DNA of 64,000 nt from the NCBI GenBank assembly GCA_030386875.1, contig CM059562.1, positions 21,877,360-21,941,359 of the forward strand, given 5' to 3'. How positions within the stretch are numbered: position 1 is the stretch's first letter; each line of letters starts with the position of its first letter. The translations under genes and the position numbers were made by a program. The DNA is from Morinoia aosen (lineage: Eukaryota > Arthropoda > Malacostraca > Amphipoda > Talitridae). This document shows, one piece after another, positions 47,333-57,861 of this stretch. The notes under the pieces were generated by a model. It did not search any database. It worked only from the letters and a program-made list of their open reading frames with translations, and was not told the origin of the DNA.

Positions 47333-48178
47333 GGACAGCATCCCCCACAGGAATTCATGTTTATGAGATTTCTTGAGAAAATAGGATTTTTGCATCTATT
47401 AGAAGTGTAAGAGGTCAGGTACATCCTGTGAAAAAATGAGACTTGTACGTTCAATCGTTCGCCCGCTACGGGGGTTTGAAGAATGGGGGGAGGGGAGGAG
47501 GAAGTGGTATTTTATCATGTTACACCTCCCCCTGGCCGTTTCTTCACGGCGCAACGTTGCTATGTCATCTCCTGTGTCTCTGGATTACTCTATAATGATT
47601 TCAGGGGTCTAACCTGAACCAAAAATTAAAAGATAAACTTTCGATTAAAATTGTTTGTTTCTTTGTTTTGCTTATAATGTAAACAATGGACTTTGGGGTT
47701 TTAAAAATCTTCTTCTCTGACAGTTTTTAAGCTACAGTGATGATTTTGGTATCATTGGATGTGAAAAGACAAGGGCTTTTCTAGAAGTTAAAAAAATTTT
47801 CACAATTACTTTTTGTTCATAAGTTATGACGCCATAAATCCGCATTTTTTGAAAACTGAGCTTGCCCTCAAATTTTCTCATATTTTTAAAATAAAACTGG
47901 AAATTTGGGTAATCAATTTTAGCTTCTATAAAAGCCCTTGTCTTTGTGCATCTAATGATACCAAAATCATCATTGTAGCTCAAAAACTGTAAGAGGAGAA
48001 GGTTTTTGATAACACCCCAAAAAATTTTGTTTTCTATGATTATCTCGTTTTCTTTGAGGAAAATAGACTTTTTTCCAGAAAGATAAACGATTCCAAAGTG
48101 CATTTCCTGTCAGTATACCAAATTTCATTGCTCTAAGTCCAATAACAAACATAAAGGTCCAGAAGGGGGATGTTGTCC
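47333..48178. mobile_element. TTAA-flanked foldback MITE (T1)
   Basis: The ends GGACAGCATCCCCC and (complement) GGACAACATCCCCC lie next to TTAA at 47329-47332 and 48179-48182. Internally, about 47690-47795 is an inverted repeat of 47910-48010, around 'gatgattttggtatcat'. The right TTAA is shared with the next element (T2), which starts at 48183. There is no transposase ORF. Confidence 0.82.
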
Positions 48179-48182
48179 TTAA

Positions 48183-49006
48183 CCCGCGCACTGTAACTGG
48201 TCGCCTCATTTACCAGGCTCACTGGTTGCCAGACGTAAGGCATAACCCCAAGTTGTTATACACCAAAATGATCGTCTCAGCGAGTGCTACACAGCTGGAG
48301 CCAGAAACCCCCACATTGTGGGGGTTAAGGCAGAGCTCCAACCACTTGGAAGTTGGGAGGGGTAAGCACAGTCAGTGTGGTAAATGAGGCGACCGTGAGA
48401 GGGTGTGCGTGCGAACAGTCAGTGGCAGCCTCAGTTACCAGCGAAACTACTCAGGGCCTTATTTCGCCTTATTTCGTAAAAATGGCAAATAAGACAAATC
48501 TGAAGTCAGTAGCGTGTAGAGCAGTATTTTATTCATATTGTGTGAAAATTACAAGTTTCGAAACACTATACTTACAGTAATATAACCAGACATGCAAACA
48601 TGCATTTATGTAGGAACTAAAACGAAGAATGGATAACACCTAGTAGACATAAATGGTCATAACTTTTTTTCTAATTGTTGTAGAGGAAAAATAAAAACAT
48701 CAGCAGGTTTGGAAGGATTTTCTGCATAAAATAGCAGTGAAAAACATTACATTGTTCCCAAAACACAAAAATGGCCATTGATCTCTTTGAAGCAATGTTG
48801 TGCAAAAATCTACGGAGTTTGACTCCATATTACAAAGAAACGGTTCAAGTTATCAAAAATCTGACAACATCAAAGTGTAAAGCAACATTTTTTACTCATT
48901 ACTTCATATTTTTACATCTCTGCCTATTACGGTAAGTGAACAGGGAACGGCAGAGTAACGCGGGTAAATTGACTACTTTTCTGAGGGATGCGCGACCGTG
49001 CGCGGG
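48183..49006 (+). mobile_element. TTAA-flanked MITE (T2), second copy
   Basis: Inverted, near-identical copy of 29816-30639, also 824 bp, with TTAA at 48179-48182 and 49007-49010. Terminal CCCGCGCAC is inverted at both ends. Subterminal GGTCGCCTCATTTACCA and its complement form a stem over about 48198-48395, which also holds the hairpin CCCCCAC-ATT-GTGGGGG (about 48308-48324). Confidence 0.93.
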
Positions 49007-49010
49007 TTAA

Positions 49011-49263
49011 TGCATAAATTGCGTCATGGCTCTCTTAATTAATTAATTATAACTAATGATAGAATGCAAAGTACATTCCATTGTGCATCTCTTTGCAATC
49101 TTCATATGCTGGTGTTAAGCAGTTGGTTAGAGTATTGGATAAATTATAGTGACGCATTAGTGTACTTCCTTTCGAAGCAATTTTGCACAGAATAAAATTA
49201 CACCTCTAGAAATTTGCTGCTGGGATTTTTGTGCTTAAACCATTAACATTGAGGGTAAGTATC
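49011..49263. other. spacer between T2 and T3
   Basis: AT-rich sequence with no recognised feature. Confidence 0.45.
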
Positions 49264-49267
49264 TTAA

Positions 49268-50525
49268 GGGGAGCGTCTACCCTGAATCAGAAAAATGGCT
49301 GTCACGTTTGTTGTATGGGAACTACGTAGATCTATAAAATTTGGCATACGCATGTATTCTGGATAGGGTTACAGGTGCGTCTCCCAAACTTTTTCCATTT
49401 TTGAACCAATTACTAAGATAATGGGGAAAAATGGGAAAAAATAGGGTATTTTCAAAAGCTATCTCCTCTGACAGTTATCATTGTAGAGCAATGATTCAGG
49501 TCTCATTGAATGCGTAAAATGTTGCCGCATAACTGGACGGAGAATGGATTAAAAATTCAAGACAGTTTAGGTTTTATGATAGTATAATTTGATTTTTAAA
49601 AAAGTCATGGTTTTTCCTCTAGATTTTTCAATGTAACTAAACAATTACTCTGCATTTCATCATGATTCTCCGTCCAGCCATGCAACCACTCTTTGCGCAT
49701 TCAATGAGACCTCAACCATTGCTCTACAATAATAACTGTTGGAGAAAGAGATAGATTTCGAAAATACCCTATTTTCCCATTTCCAACTGTTCATGTTCAG
49801 GGAGAACATTTTTCCAAAATTTTTTATTTTTTCAGTTCCAAGCTCTATTGCTTAGAAAAATATACGCGGTTGACATTTCGAAAGCTATCAACACCTTTGT
49901 ACATCATTTCTTGTAAGCTTTTGTGGTTCCTGGAAGGAACCGGTACTTCAAAGGGTATTCCAGATACGTATCGTGTCATAGAGACGAATCACCGCTCCAG
50001 GTACGCACGCTTTGGCATCCTCTTTGACGCGCTCCTCCCCTTTGTTTGCCCCCTTTCACGGAGCAAAGAACGTTGTGTAGCTTTGCTAGATTGTAGACTA
50101 AGGAGTTCTGTGTCGAATAGACCAACAAAACAAAATCCAGATATTTCTGGTTCGTGTCTAACACGGACTGTCTGGTGCTAGCAGCTGCATTCAAAACCTC
50201 CCCCTTCCCCCTTCCCCCTTCGTTTCCTCCTCTCACAAAGCACAGAACGTTCCTAACCTTTGTTAGCTTGTAGGGTAAGGACTTCTGCATTGAATAGAGC
50301 CATACAAACCACTAAAAAAATAATTTTCTGATGTGTGGCACAAGTACTTGCTGGTCGGTGCTGGCTGCTAAATGGCCCCTCCCTTCCTTTTCAACCCCAT
50401 TTCCCCCACTTAAAATGCTCAGATCGATCTGAAAACTCGACAGCATGTGAAGGAAGCCTATCTCTATCAAATAAAGCAATAAAAAGAGAACAAGGAATTT
50501 TTCAGATTCTGGGTAGACGTTCCCC
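49268..50525. mobile_element. TTAA-flanked foldback MITE (T3)
   Basis: The ends GGGGAGCGTCTACCC and (complement) GGGGAACGTCTACCC lie next to TTAA at 49264-49267 and 50526-50529. The subterminal match continues into 'tgaatcagaaaaatgg'. An internal inverted repeat pairs about 49425-49560 with 49655-49790 (blocks 'tctcattgaatgcg', 'ggacggagaat'). There is no transposase ORF. Confidence 0.85.
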
Positions 50526-50529
50526 TTAA

Positions 50530-51100
50530 AATTACTCCATAATTGTACTACATCAAGCAGTAAAACAGCTCTTTAAAAAATATTTGATGCATGTTTTTTA
50601 AATCCAGACAATTTGGCAATGCTTAGATGCCATAAAATGCTTTGCAATTTCTCAAGCAATGTTAGTCAAATTTGAAAAATACAGGAAAACATAACTCATT
50701 TCAACTAATGACAAAATTTTAGGTAAATATTTAGGAGAGGACCATAATTGATTTTCCACTTTTCGGTGCCTAAACTTAGTTGATTAGGGTCGATATTAAG
50801 TTTAGGTGATCTGCCAAAATTAAACATTCCATATCCAAGAATCACTAAAGGAGCCCATTTAAAAACATTTTATACGAATGCCATTCTGCTTGCTGATGCA
50901 TCATTTCCGAGTTATTTAACTTTGAAGTTATAGGAGCATCGCTCATGCTTTTGTGCTCAGGGAGTTCCAACAACGCTGCGAGCGCCCAAAGCAGGGAAAA
51001 AGTTATTGTTTTTGCAAGATATGGCGTAATTATTTATATCCATGGAAATAATAAATTCAGTTTTAAGGAATCTGTAAAGGATGCGCTATTTTCGAGTTAT
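50530..51100. other. spacer with a GGTAAAT MITE end
   Basis: It contains a single terminus of the GGTAAAT family at 50722 to about 50800 (GGTAAATATTTAGGAGAGG, then 'attgattttccacttttcgg'). No matching right end was found, so this is a truncated or rearranged copy. The rest is unassigned. Confidence 0.55.
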
Positions 51101-51104
51101 TTAA

Positions 51105-53515
51105 GGGCATGGTTCGGGTCTATTTCCGGATTATGGGCATTTTTCAGTTTATAAACTCATCTTATAGAGATTTTTCTTGCGCATCCAACGATATAATTGG
51201 CTTTCAAGTACGTCAATTGGTTAGTCTTCTGGACGGGGTAAAAGACGCTCACTAGTGTGACCTTGGGGTGCACCAATGGATAGGTGACCTCCCTCTTTCC
51301 CCCCATTACGAGCCAGTATTTGAGTGTTTCTCTATGGGAATTGCATGAGAGTTCATTCATGGCCTTACTTGAAATGCTTTTGTACTCAAACAAAACATCC
51401 TATTACTCAGTGATAAATTATGATGGTGTAATTGAGTGTTTGTTTTGAGTCCGGCTGCTGAGTCATCAGCTAATTAGCTGGCTATGTAAACATAAAAGCC
51501 TCCCGGAGTTTTAAAGCTACAGGAATGGCAATTATATCAATCAAAAAAACTCAAAAAGAGCTACAAAGCAATACAGGTAATTGGAAAAAAAATTAGCCAA
51601 CTTTGAAAAAATTTTTTTTTATAAAACACCCTGTTCTGAAACTTGTATTTATTGACTTTTGATATGGATCTTTTCCCACTGTTTAGAAGGTACATAAGAA
51701 GGTACAGAATTGCTCATAACACTCAATTTAAAAATTAGTAAAGAACGAAAATTTTTTTTTTTTGAAAAATGGTTCTTCTGAAAACTCACTTTTTGATTTT
51801 CAAAAACCTACTCCTCCCACAGTTTTGAAGGTACAGAGATGGCAAGCATACCAATCAATAGCCCTTGAAAGGGAAAATAGATCTGGTGGTGCAAAGTTTT
51901 TTTAATTTCAATTCACCTTAAAAATTAGAAGCAAATTATTCAAAAAAAAGGGAAACAAGGTCATTTTTAGGGAGAAAAAGTTCTCAAAACTCAAATCAAA
52001 TAATCGAAAAACTTTTGCACCTGATCTCTGGACAAGACAATTTGCTATCTAGAAAATATTTTCTCAGTTCTCTGAGTTCAAAATTGTAGGAGTAGGATTT
52101 TCCGCAACACATGTTTTTTCGTGTTTTTTTAAAAATAATCTTCATGTATGGTTACGAAAAATATGCACAAATAAAAAAATATTCATAACAATTTAAGGGC
52201 ACGGTTCGGGTCTATTTTCAGATTATGGTCATTTTTCAGTTTATAAACTCATCTTATAGAGATTTTTCTTGCGCATCCATCAATATAATTGGCTTTCAAG
52301 TACGTCAATTGGTTAGTCTTCTGGACGGGGTAAAAGATGCTCACTAGTGTGACCTTGGGGTGCGCCAATGGATAGGTGACCTCATTCTTCCCCCCCCCCC
52401 CATTACGAGCCAGTATTGAGTGTTTCTCTACTGGAATAGCAAGAGAGTTCATTCATGGCCTTACTTGAAATGCTTTTGTACTCAAACCAAACATCCCATT
52501 ACTCAGTGATAAATTATGATGGTGTAATTGAGTGTTTGTTTTGAGTCCGGCTGCTGAGTCATCAGCTAATTAGCTGGCTATGTAAACATAAACGTCTCCC
52601 GGAGTTTTGAAGCTACAGGAATGGCAATTATATCAATCGAAAGGGCTTAAAAAGAGCTACAAAGCAATACAGGTTTTTGAAAAAAAAATTTAGTCAGCAT
52701 TGAAAAAAAAATTTTTAAAAAATTAACCCTGTTCTGAAACTTATATTTATTGACTTTTGATATGGATCCTTACCCACTGTTTTGAAGGTACATAAGAAGG
52801 TACAGAATCACTGATAAGAGTCCATTAAAAAATTAGTACAGAACGAAAAAATTTTTTTGGGGAAAAATGGCTTTTCTGAATACTCACCTTCTTGATTTTT
52901 GAAAACCTACTCCTCCCACAGTTTTGAAGGTACAGAGATGGCGAGCATACCAATCAATAGCGATTGAAAAGGAAAACAGATCCGGTGCAAAAGTTTTTTT
53001 AAATTTCAATTCACCTTGAAAATTAGAAGCAAATTATTCAAAAAGTGGAAAAAAGGTCATTTTTGGGGAAAAAAGTTCTCAAAATTCAAAAAATCAAATA
53101 ATCGAAAAACTTTTGCACCGGATCTCTAGACTAGACAATTTGCTATCTAAAGAATATTTTCTGAGTTCCGTGAGTTGAAAATTGTAGGAGGAGTAGGATT
53201 TTCCGCAACACATGTTTTTTCATGTTTTTTTAAAAAAAATCTTATTCATGTATGGTTACGAAAAATACGCACAAATCAAAAAAGTTATTAATAACAATTT
53301 ACACCTACGGTAGATATCTCAGAAAAATCCACCGAGAACTTAGACTTTTTTACCCCGAACCGTCCCCTTAAACCTACGGTAGATATCTCAGAAAAATCCA
53401 CCGAGAACTTACAGACTTTTTTTTTACCCCGAACCGTCCCCTTAAACCTACGGTAGATATCTCAGAAAAATCCACCGAGAACTTACAGACTTTTTTTTTA
53501 CCCCGAACCGTCCCC
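51105..53515. mobile_element. TTAA-flanked foldback element (T4), internally duplicated
   Basis: The left end GGGCATGGTTCGGG follows TTAA 51101-51104. The right end, complement GGGGACGGTTCGGGG, precedes TTAA 53516-53519. The first about 1090 bp are present twice (51101-52192 and 52193 to about 53300), each starting at TTAA. The last about 74 bp are present three times (53303-53519). Inside each unit, about 51800-51830 is inverted against about 52080-52110. No transposase ORF was found. Confidence 0.82.
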
Positions 53516-53519
53516 TTAA
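53303..53519 (+). repeat. three tandem copies of the T4 right end
   Basis: Units at 53303-53371 (69 bp), 53372-53445 and 53446-53519 (74 bp each) all run from 'acctacggtagatatctcag' to CCGTCCCCTTAA. The length difference is mainly in a poly-T run plus a small indel. Each unit ends in TTAA. Confidence 0.92.
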
Positions 53520-53665
53520 CTTGTTTTGATGCACAGGGTATCTTTTACAAACACATCTTGCCCATAGATTTCCTGTTTTCTGAAGTTAAAACTAAATGGT
53601 TCCTTCTCTTTGTTTACTTGAGATTACCTTTGTTATGGCTAAGGAATGTAAAACTTGAATATGAA
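53520..53665 (+). repeat. 3' fragment of SINE family B
   Basis: It matches the 3' module at 57290-57425 and 10870-10998 ('acacatcttg', 'aaatggttccttctctttg', 'gagattacctttgttatggct'). It is 5'-truncated. Confidence 0.6.
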
Positions 53666-53769
53666 CAATGATGTGAGGTTATTTTGTTTAATGCTAGTAC
53701 TAGTTGAATAATATAAACTTTCTGCAACATACATGCTCAGAGGTACATTTATAGAATGGATACTGTTGT

Positions 53770-53970
53770 GGGATGTGCAAATCCCGAGACCCAAGGTCTC
53801 AAGGCCGAGCTCCCAGAGCTCGGGTCGGCCTCCAAACCTCCCCTACAGCCAACACCAGACACACACCTGAGCTCGTGTGTCAGAGGGCACACCCAGTGTG
53901 AACACACGCTGCCGTGAAACGAACACACTTCACGGCAGAAACGGAAGCACACACTAGCTCCGAGTTAGTG
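53770..53970. repeat. string of adjacent short hairpins
   Basis: Consecutive inverted repeats: GGGAT/ATCCC (53770-53785), GAGACC-CAA-GGTCTC (53786-53800) and CGAGCTC-CCA-GAGCTCG with extended stem (53803-53830). Then ACACAC/GTGTGT (53861-53880), CTGCCGTGAA/TTCACGGCAG with a 10-nt loop (53909-53938) and CACTA/TAGTG (53952-53970). The surrounding about 700 bp is GC-richer than its neighbours. No known element was recognised. Confidence 0.7.
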
Positions 53971-54378
53971 AAAACACTTCACGGCTGCAGGTCCTACCTG
54001 CTTGTGTCTCAGCAAAGAAAAAAAAAAACACAACACAAGTATCTCGCAAGGATACTTCAAGAGCGCAACCGGAAGCTCAAACACGCACGACCACACTTGG
54101 CAGCAGCGAACGCAATAATGCCAAAGCCGGCGCACAAACCGACGCTCCATACATCAGGAAGTAGATCCCACAAAATACCTCCTGCCACTCGAACGGAGCA
54201 GCTTACAACGTAAAAAACGTCGCATGTGTAATTCTAAACAGAATAAACACATTGGAACACCAAAGCGTCCGTGAACACAAATTACGATGTGTACACAAGC
54301 AACCCGCCGACGGGTGCAGCCCTGTGATTGACCGCGCGTAGGAATACGTGCCTGGCGTAGCAATACACCACAGATATG

Positions 54379-54477
54379 AGTATTTTTATATAGTGCTCCA
54401 AAATGATGCGTTTGCCCCCATGATGCGTTTGTCACGCCCCCGTCACGTGTCTGCCGCACCTGTATGACGCGTTTGTC
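54379..54477 (-). promoter_or_regulatory. possible minus-strand promoter: TATA-like box with three 14-bp repeats
   Basis: The plus-strand motif ATGAYGCGTTTGYC occurs three times (54403-54416, 54420-54433, 54464-54477). On the minus strand these lie just upstream of CTATATAAAAATACT (complement of 54379-54393). This is the layout of a TATA promoter with repeated activator sites, but no convincing minus-strand gene follows. Confidence 0.35.
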
Positions 54478-54480
54478 GCG

Positions 54481-54763
54481 TTTTATTTAAATTGAAAGGA
54501 TATAGGCCATACATTGACCTTGTTAAAAAATGCATAGACTTGATTATAGATGAGTTGGTTATCTGATCAAAGGTTCAGCTATACTTGAGTTTTATAGTTT
54601 TTAATATTATGTTTCAATAAAGACTAACAAAGTTAACTTATTCATCATTGAATTGTATGAAGCTTTTTTTTTGAAGAAGGGTGATATTAATTATCTGCTC
54701 TGATTTTCCATACTGAGTTAATCAGTTATTGTCTGCGCATGTAGCCATTTTTTCTGAAAAAAT
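54481..54763. other. no feature recognised
   Basis: AT-rich spacer. Confidence 0.4.
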
Positions 54764-55121
54764 CCCCTCAAAACGATACAACAATTGTCTCTATGGGAAT
54801 TAGTGCTCCCAGGTCCCAAGCTGAAATATAAGTAGGCTTTTTTTTGTTGAAATAAAATTATCTGTCTTTTGCTGAGAACAATTTTTGTTTGATTTACTGC
54901 TGACCTATTTTCAGCACCTCTAACTTTATTTTTCAACTTTTATCTTGTTTCATTGCCTTTTTTTAAACTTTCTGTCTCCATATGCAGAGGATCCTGTGTG
55001 GGAACACATCTTGTGCATAGATTCTGCATTCCCTCAACTCCACACTAAATAGTGCCTTTATTCTTTTTCTCTTTGGAATGCATTTGTTACAGTGAGAGAG
55101 GCTCAAACTAACTTATCTAAT
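54764..55121 (+). mobile_element. SINE family A copy, mosaic with family B
   Basis: It starts CCCCTCAAAACGATACAACAATTGTCTC and has the family A core. Its 3' half contains GATCCTGTGTGGGAACACATCTTGTG, the block typical of family B at 57290-57320. It ends 'aactaacttatctaataattg'. Confidence 0.75.
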
Positions 55122-55335
55122 AATTGTCAAATGTCTAACAACTTTGAAACATATGTTTTTCTCCATAGAATCATTCAAAGATATATGTGGTCTGGTAATC
55201 TTCAATAATGTTGTATGATTCAAGTCATTAGTAGTATAGCAATTACTTTGCTCAGTGAGTAGTTCAATTCCCGGTACTTGATTACTGTATTATTTGCATT
55301 ATTTAGAGTTTGAGAAGCACTTCAATTAAGTGAAG

Positions 55336-55506
55336 ATGGCCAGCATTGGTGGACCTCCTGACCCAAATACTCCTCACTCCAACTTGAGACGTCAGAGCTC
55401 AGTGTCACCTCTGGAGCAGAGTCTGAACATGGTCAACTCTCCACCCAACATTGCTCCCGTCACTATCTACCCAGGTCCAGAAGCTCGACATGCCAACATG
55501 GCCAAG
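55336..55506 (+). CDS. gene 2, first coding exon (ANCHR/ZFYVE19-like, tentative)
   Basis: The start is ATG 55336-55338; an in-frame TAA three codons upstream (55327-55329) excludes an earlier start. A possible acceptor at 55305-55306 suggests an upstream 5' UTR exon. The 57 codons are Pro/Ser/Asn-rich (MASIGGPPDPN...) and end at donor GTGTGT (55507) in phase 0. There is no FYVE finger at the N-terminus, unlike vertebrate ZFYVE19, so either the family call is wrong or the finger is absent. Confidence 0.6.
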
Positions 55507-56423
55507 GTGTGTGGGTTGGTTCACTTTGATTATTCCTCTTTTCATGCCTCTGATAGAAGTTTATCCATTTTCAGTTTTTTTACTTAAAAAGTTTATTATA
55601 TACTTTACCAATTCATAATTAGTTTTCCTGTGTTGGAAATTCATTCATACTTTTCTGATGAATATTTATTTATAATTAGCATCTATATCATGAACTTTCC
55701 TCTAAATTCATTTGAATTTACTTCATCGTACTTAATATTCATATGAGTTGAATGAGTTGAAATCTATTATTATTCTCCACATTTGCTATTTAAGACATCC
55801 CGCAAATGCAAACTGTCAGCAAATACTACTGCTTATGCACTTTGCCCTTAAAGGCTAGTGATCTTAAACCCCAAGCTAAAACTCAACCATGGAGGTTATA
55901 CAAGTGTCAGATAGAAAAATCTAGAAATTTTTAGTATCATTCTGATGTTGAGCATTACATGATAGTCAGTTAAAGAAAGCAGTTAAAGTTAAGGTAAAAT
56001 AAGATGGGTTAGATGAGTTTTGTTTTGGTTGATTTAAAATATCGAGTATTAAATACAGGCTGGTAGTTAAGAAAAAAAGAGGACTTGTATTATTATTGTA
56101 TTTTTGCTATTGTCTGAATTACTATTGCAGGTATTGTAGCTGTTAAATTTCAATTTTTCTGTGCCTAGAAAAATTGTAGGTGTATTGGAGCTAAAGGACA
56201 TTCATCCCATGAAATTCTAATTAGGAAAGTGAAACTACCTCATGATAATGTGATAGTTTTGAAGAAAATCTCTATTCTCATATAAACAATGCAAGTGTAG
56301 CAATACAACACCAAATTAGAAATGATATCTCTATGCATGTAAGCCATAAAATAGAACAATACTGGTTGTCTAAATCTCTGTGTGTGAGAAGAGTGTACAA
56401 TAAGTTGAGACATCGGGTTGCAG
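55507..56423. other. gene 2 intron 1
   Basis: AT-rich intron with no repeat recognised. Confidence 0.6.
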
Positions 56424-56621
56424 GCAGACTTGGACATCGTGCAGCGTTTGCAGCACTTGAGAGGCAGCACCGCTGCTCCAAGTGAGGCTGAGATGGCAGA
56501 GAGACTTGCCAAGCTAAAAGGTCTGCCTGCTGACTACTACACAAGGCCCTCCCATGCCTACCCTGTCTTGGCTTCTGACAACAGGTCTGATGCTCAGAAG
56601 GCTGAGGATCTTCTTTCACAG
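56424..56621 (+). CDS. gene 2, second coding exon (RLxxLK helical repeats)
   Basis: 66 codons, phase 0 at both ends, between acceptor TTGCAG and donor GTTAGT. It encodes DLDIVQRLQHLRG, then SEAEMAERLAKLKGLPADYY, then SDAQKAEDLLSQ. This order (an RLxxLR helix, an E-x-E-x-x-x-RLxxLK helix, then Q/K-x-x-DLLxQ) resembles the middle of ZFYVE19/ANCHR, a protein that holds back abscission through VPS4/CHMP4. The similarity is recalled, not computed, and helical repeats of this sort are not diagnostic. Confidence 0.65.
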
Positions 56622-57059
56622 GTTAGTTCAATTACCTTTCTGGGAGAACTAATTTGAGTAGCTTTACGTGACTTTCTTGCAACATTTATATCCAACGTAG
56701 ACAGGTTTGATAGTTTATGTAATTTTATATTGCAGTACTATAGACCATTGTGTTATCTTGATATTGGTGTCATTTTGACATCACTTACTTCTTGGAGTTT
56801 GTGTAAAGTATCAGGTTAAAAAACACATACTCCACAACACATGAGATTTTAATGGATTTTCATTTCTCGGTTTAAATCTTATCTATTTCTTAACTGACCC
56901 TTGGTAGGTACAGAATGTATGTAAAATTACCATAAGAAACACTCTACGTGAAAGCATCTACCTAATTTAAATTAAAATACTTGATGAACATTTCTCATTA
57001 TAATTGCTATCTTGTCCTAATTGAGCATAGCTAAAAAAGCTTTTCTAAAATAAAATCAA
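56622..57059. other. gene 2 intron 2, first part
   Basis: AT-rich; no feature recognised before the SINE. Confidence 0.5.
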
Positions 57060-57425
57060 TATGGAACACATGTGTCCACTCTGCTGTATGGGAGGGGTAA
57101 TAAGCTTAGTTGTGTAAGGTTTGTCTTGCTAACGCTACAGGGACTGACGTCCTCAGGGAAAACTGTTTGTACCTAACCTCTAGAAAGGCTTTCAAGACTT
57201 CTTTTCTGGGCCTGCTTCTTTAAGTTTTTATGCATTCTTCTGTTATTCCTTTCTCTTATTTCCTAACTAGTTGTTTCTATACTTGGGATATTCTGTGTGG
57301 CAACACACCTTGTGGAGAGATTATCTGTTTTCTCACTTCATAATAAATGGTCCCTTCTCTTTGTTCTCATGAGATTACTTGTATGGGTGTGAGATGGCTT
57401 AAACTTATGAATCCCATTCTATAAA
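57060..57425 (+). mobile_element. SINE family B copy
   Basis: Best copy of family B: 'gggaggggtaataagcttagttg', '...ctgacgtcctcagggaaaac', 'gggatattctgtgtggcaac' and the 3' module ending 'gagatggcttaaact'. It is homologous along its length to 10641-10998. Confidence 0.7.
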
Positions 57426-57489
57426 GGTTTGTTTAATTTACATACATTCAATTCTACATAAGAAAACGCCATGTGTCTCCTTGAATTTA

Positions 57490-57514
57490 TAAATAAATAA
57501 ATAAATAAATAAAT
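57490..57514 (+). repeat. (TAAA)n microsatellite
   Basis: About six tandem TAAA units. Confidence 0.95.
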
Positions 57515-57861
57515 GTATTTTGTGCATAATTTCTATGTTATTACAATGGGAATCTCATTGAACACATTAAATTGGTCAGTCTGTCTCTCTCACAAGCTCT
57601 TGAAGGATGCTTAATGACTGGATATGTGATGAGAGTTTGACCAGTGCTCAAGTACAAGAAAATTTTTATCGCACGTGCTATCAAGAGGGATTTATTTGCC
57701 ATCCACATGTAAAAGATTTGTTTAAGGCAAATATTGAATCAAGTAATTTTTGACGGGTCTTGTACTCTAGCATAATAATAGCAACTAGCAGGACCCGTAG
57801 AAATTCCACGGACAATGTCATCGTTGGGCTAGATGGACCCGTGAACAAATTCCGTCAACAT

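Noticed and set aside
53303..53519. Possible CRISPR-like array (three regular repeats)
   Set aside because: Units are contiguous without unique spacers, and each ends with a transposon TIR and TTAA in a eukaryotic setting.
55230..55285. tRNA-like string (TAGTATAGCAA ... AGTTCAATTCCCGG)
   Set aside because: Box A/B spacing and flanking stems do not make an acceptor stem; it is at best a decayed tRNA-SINE piece.
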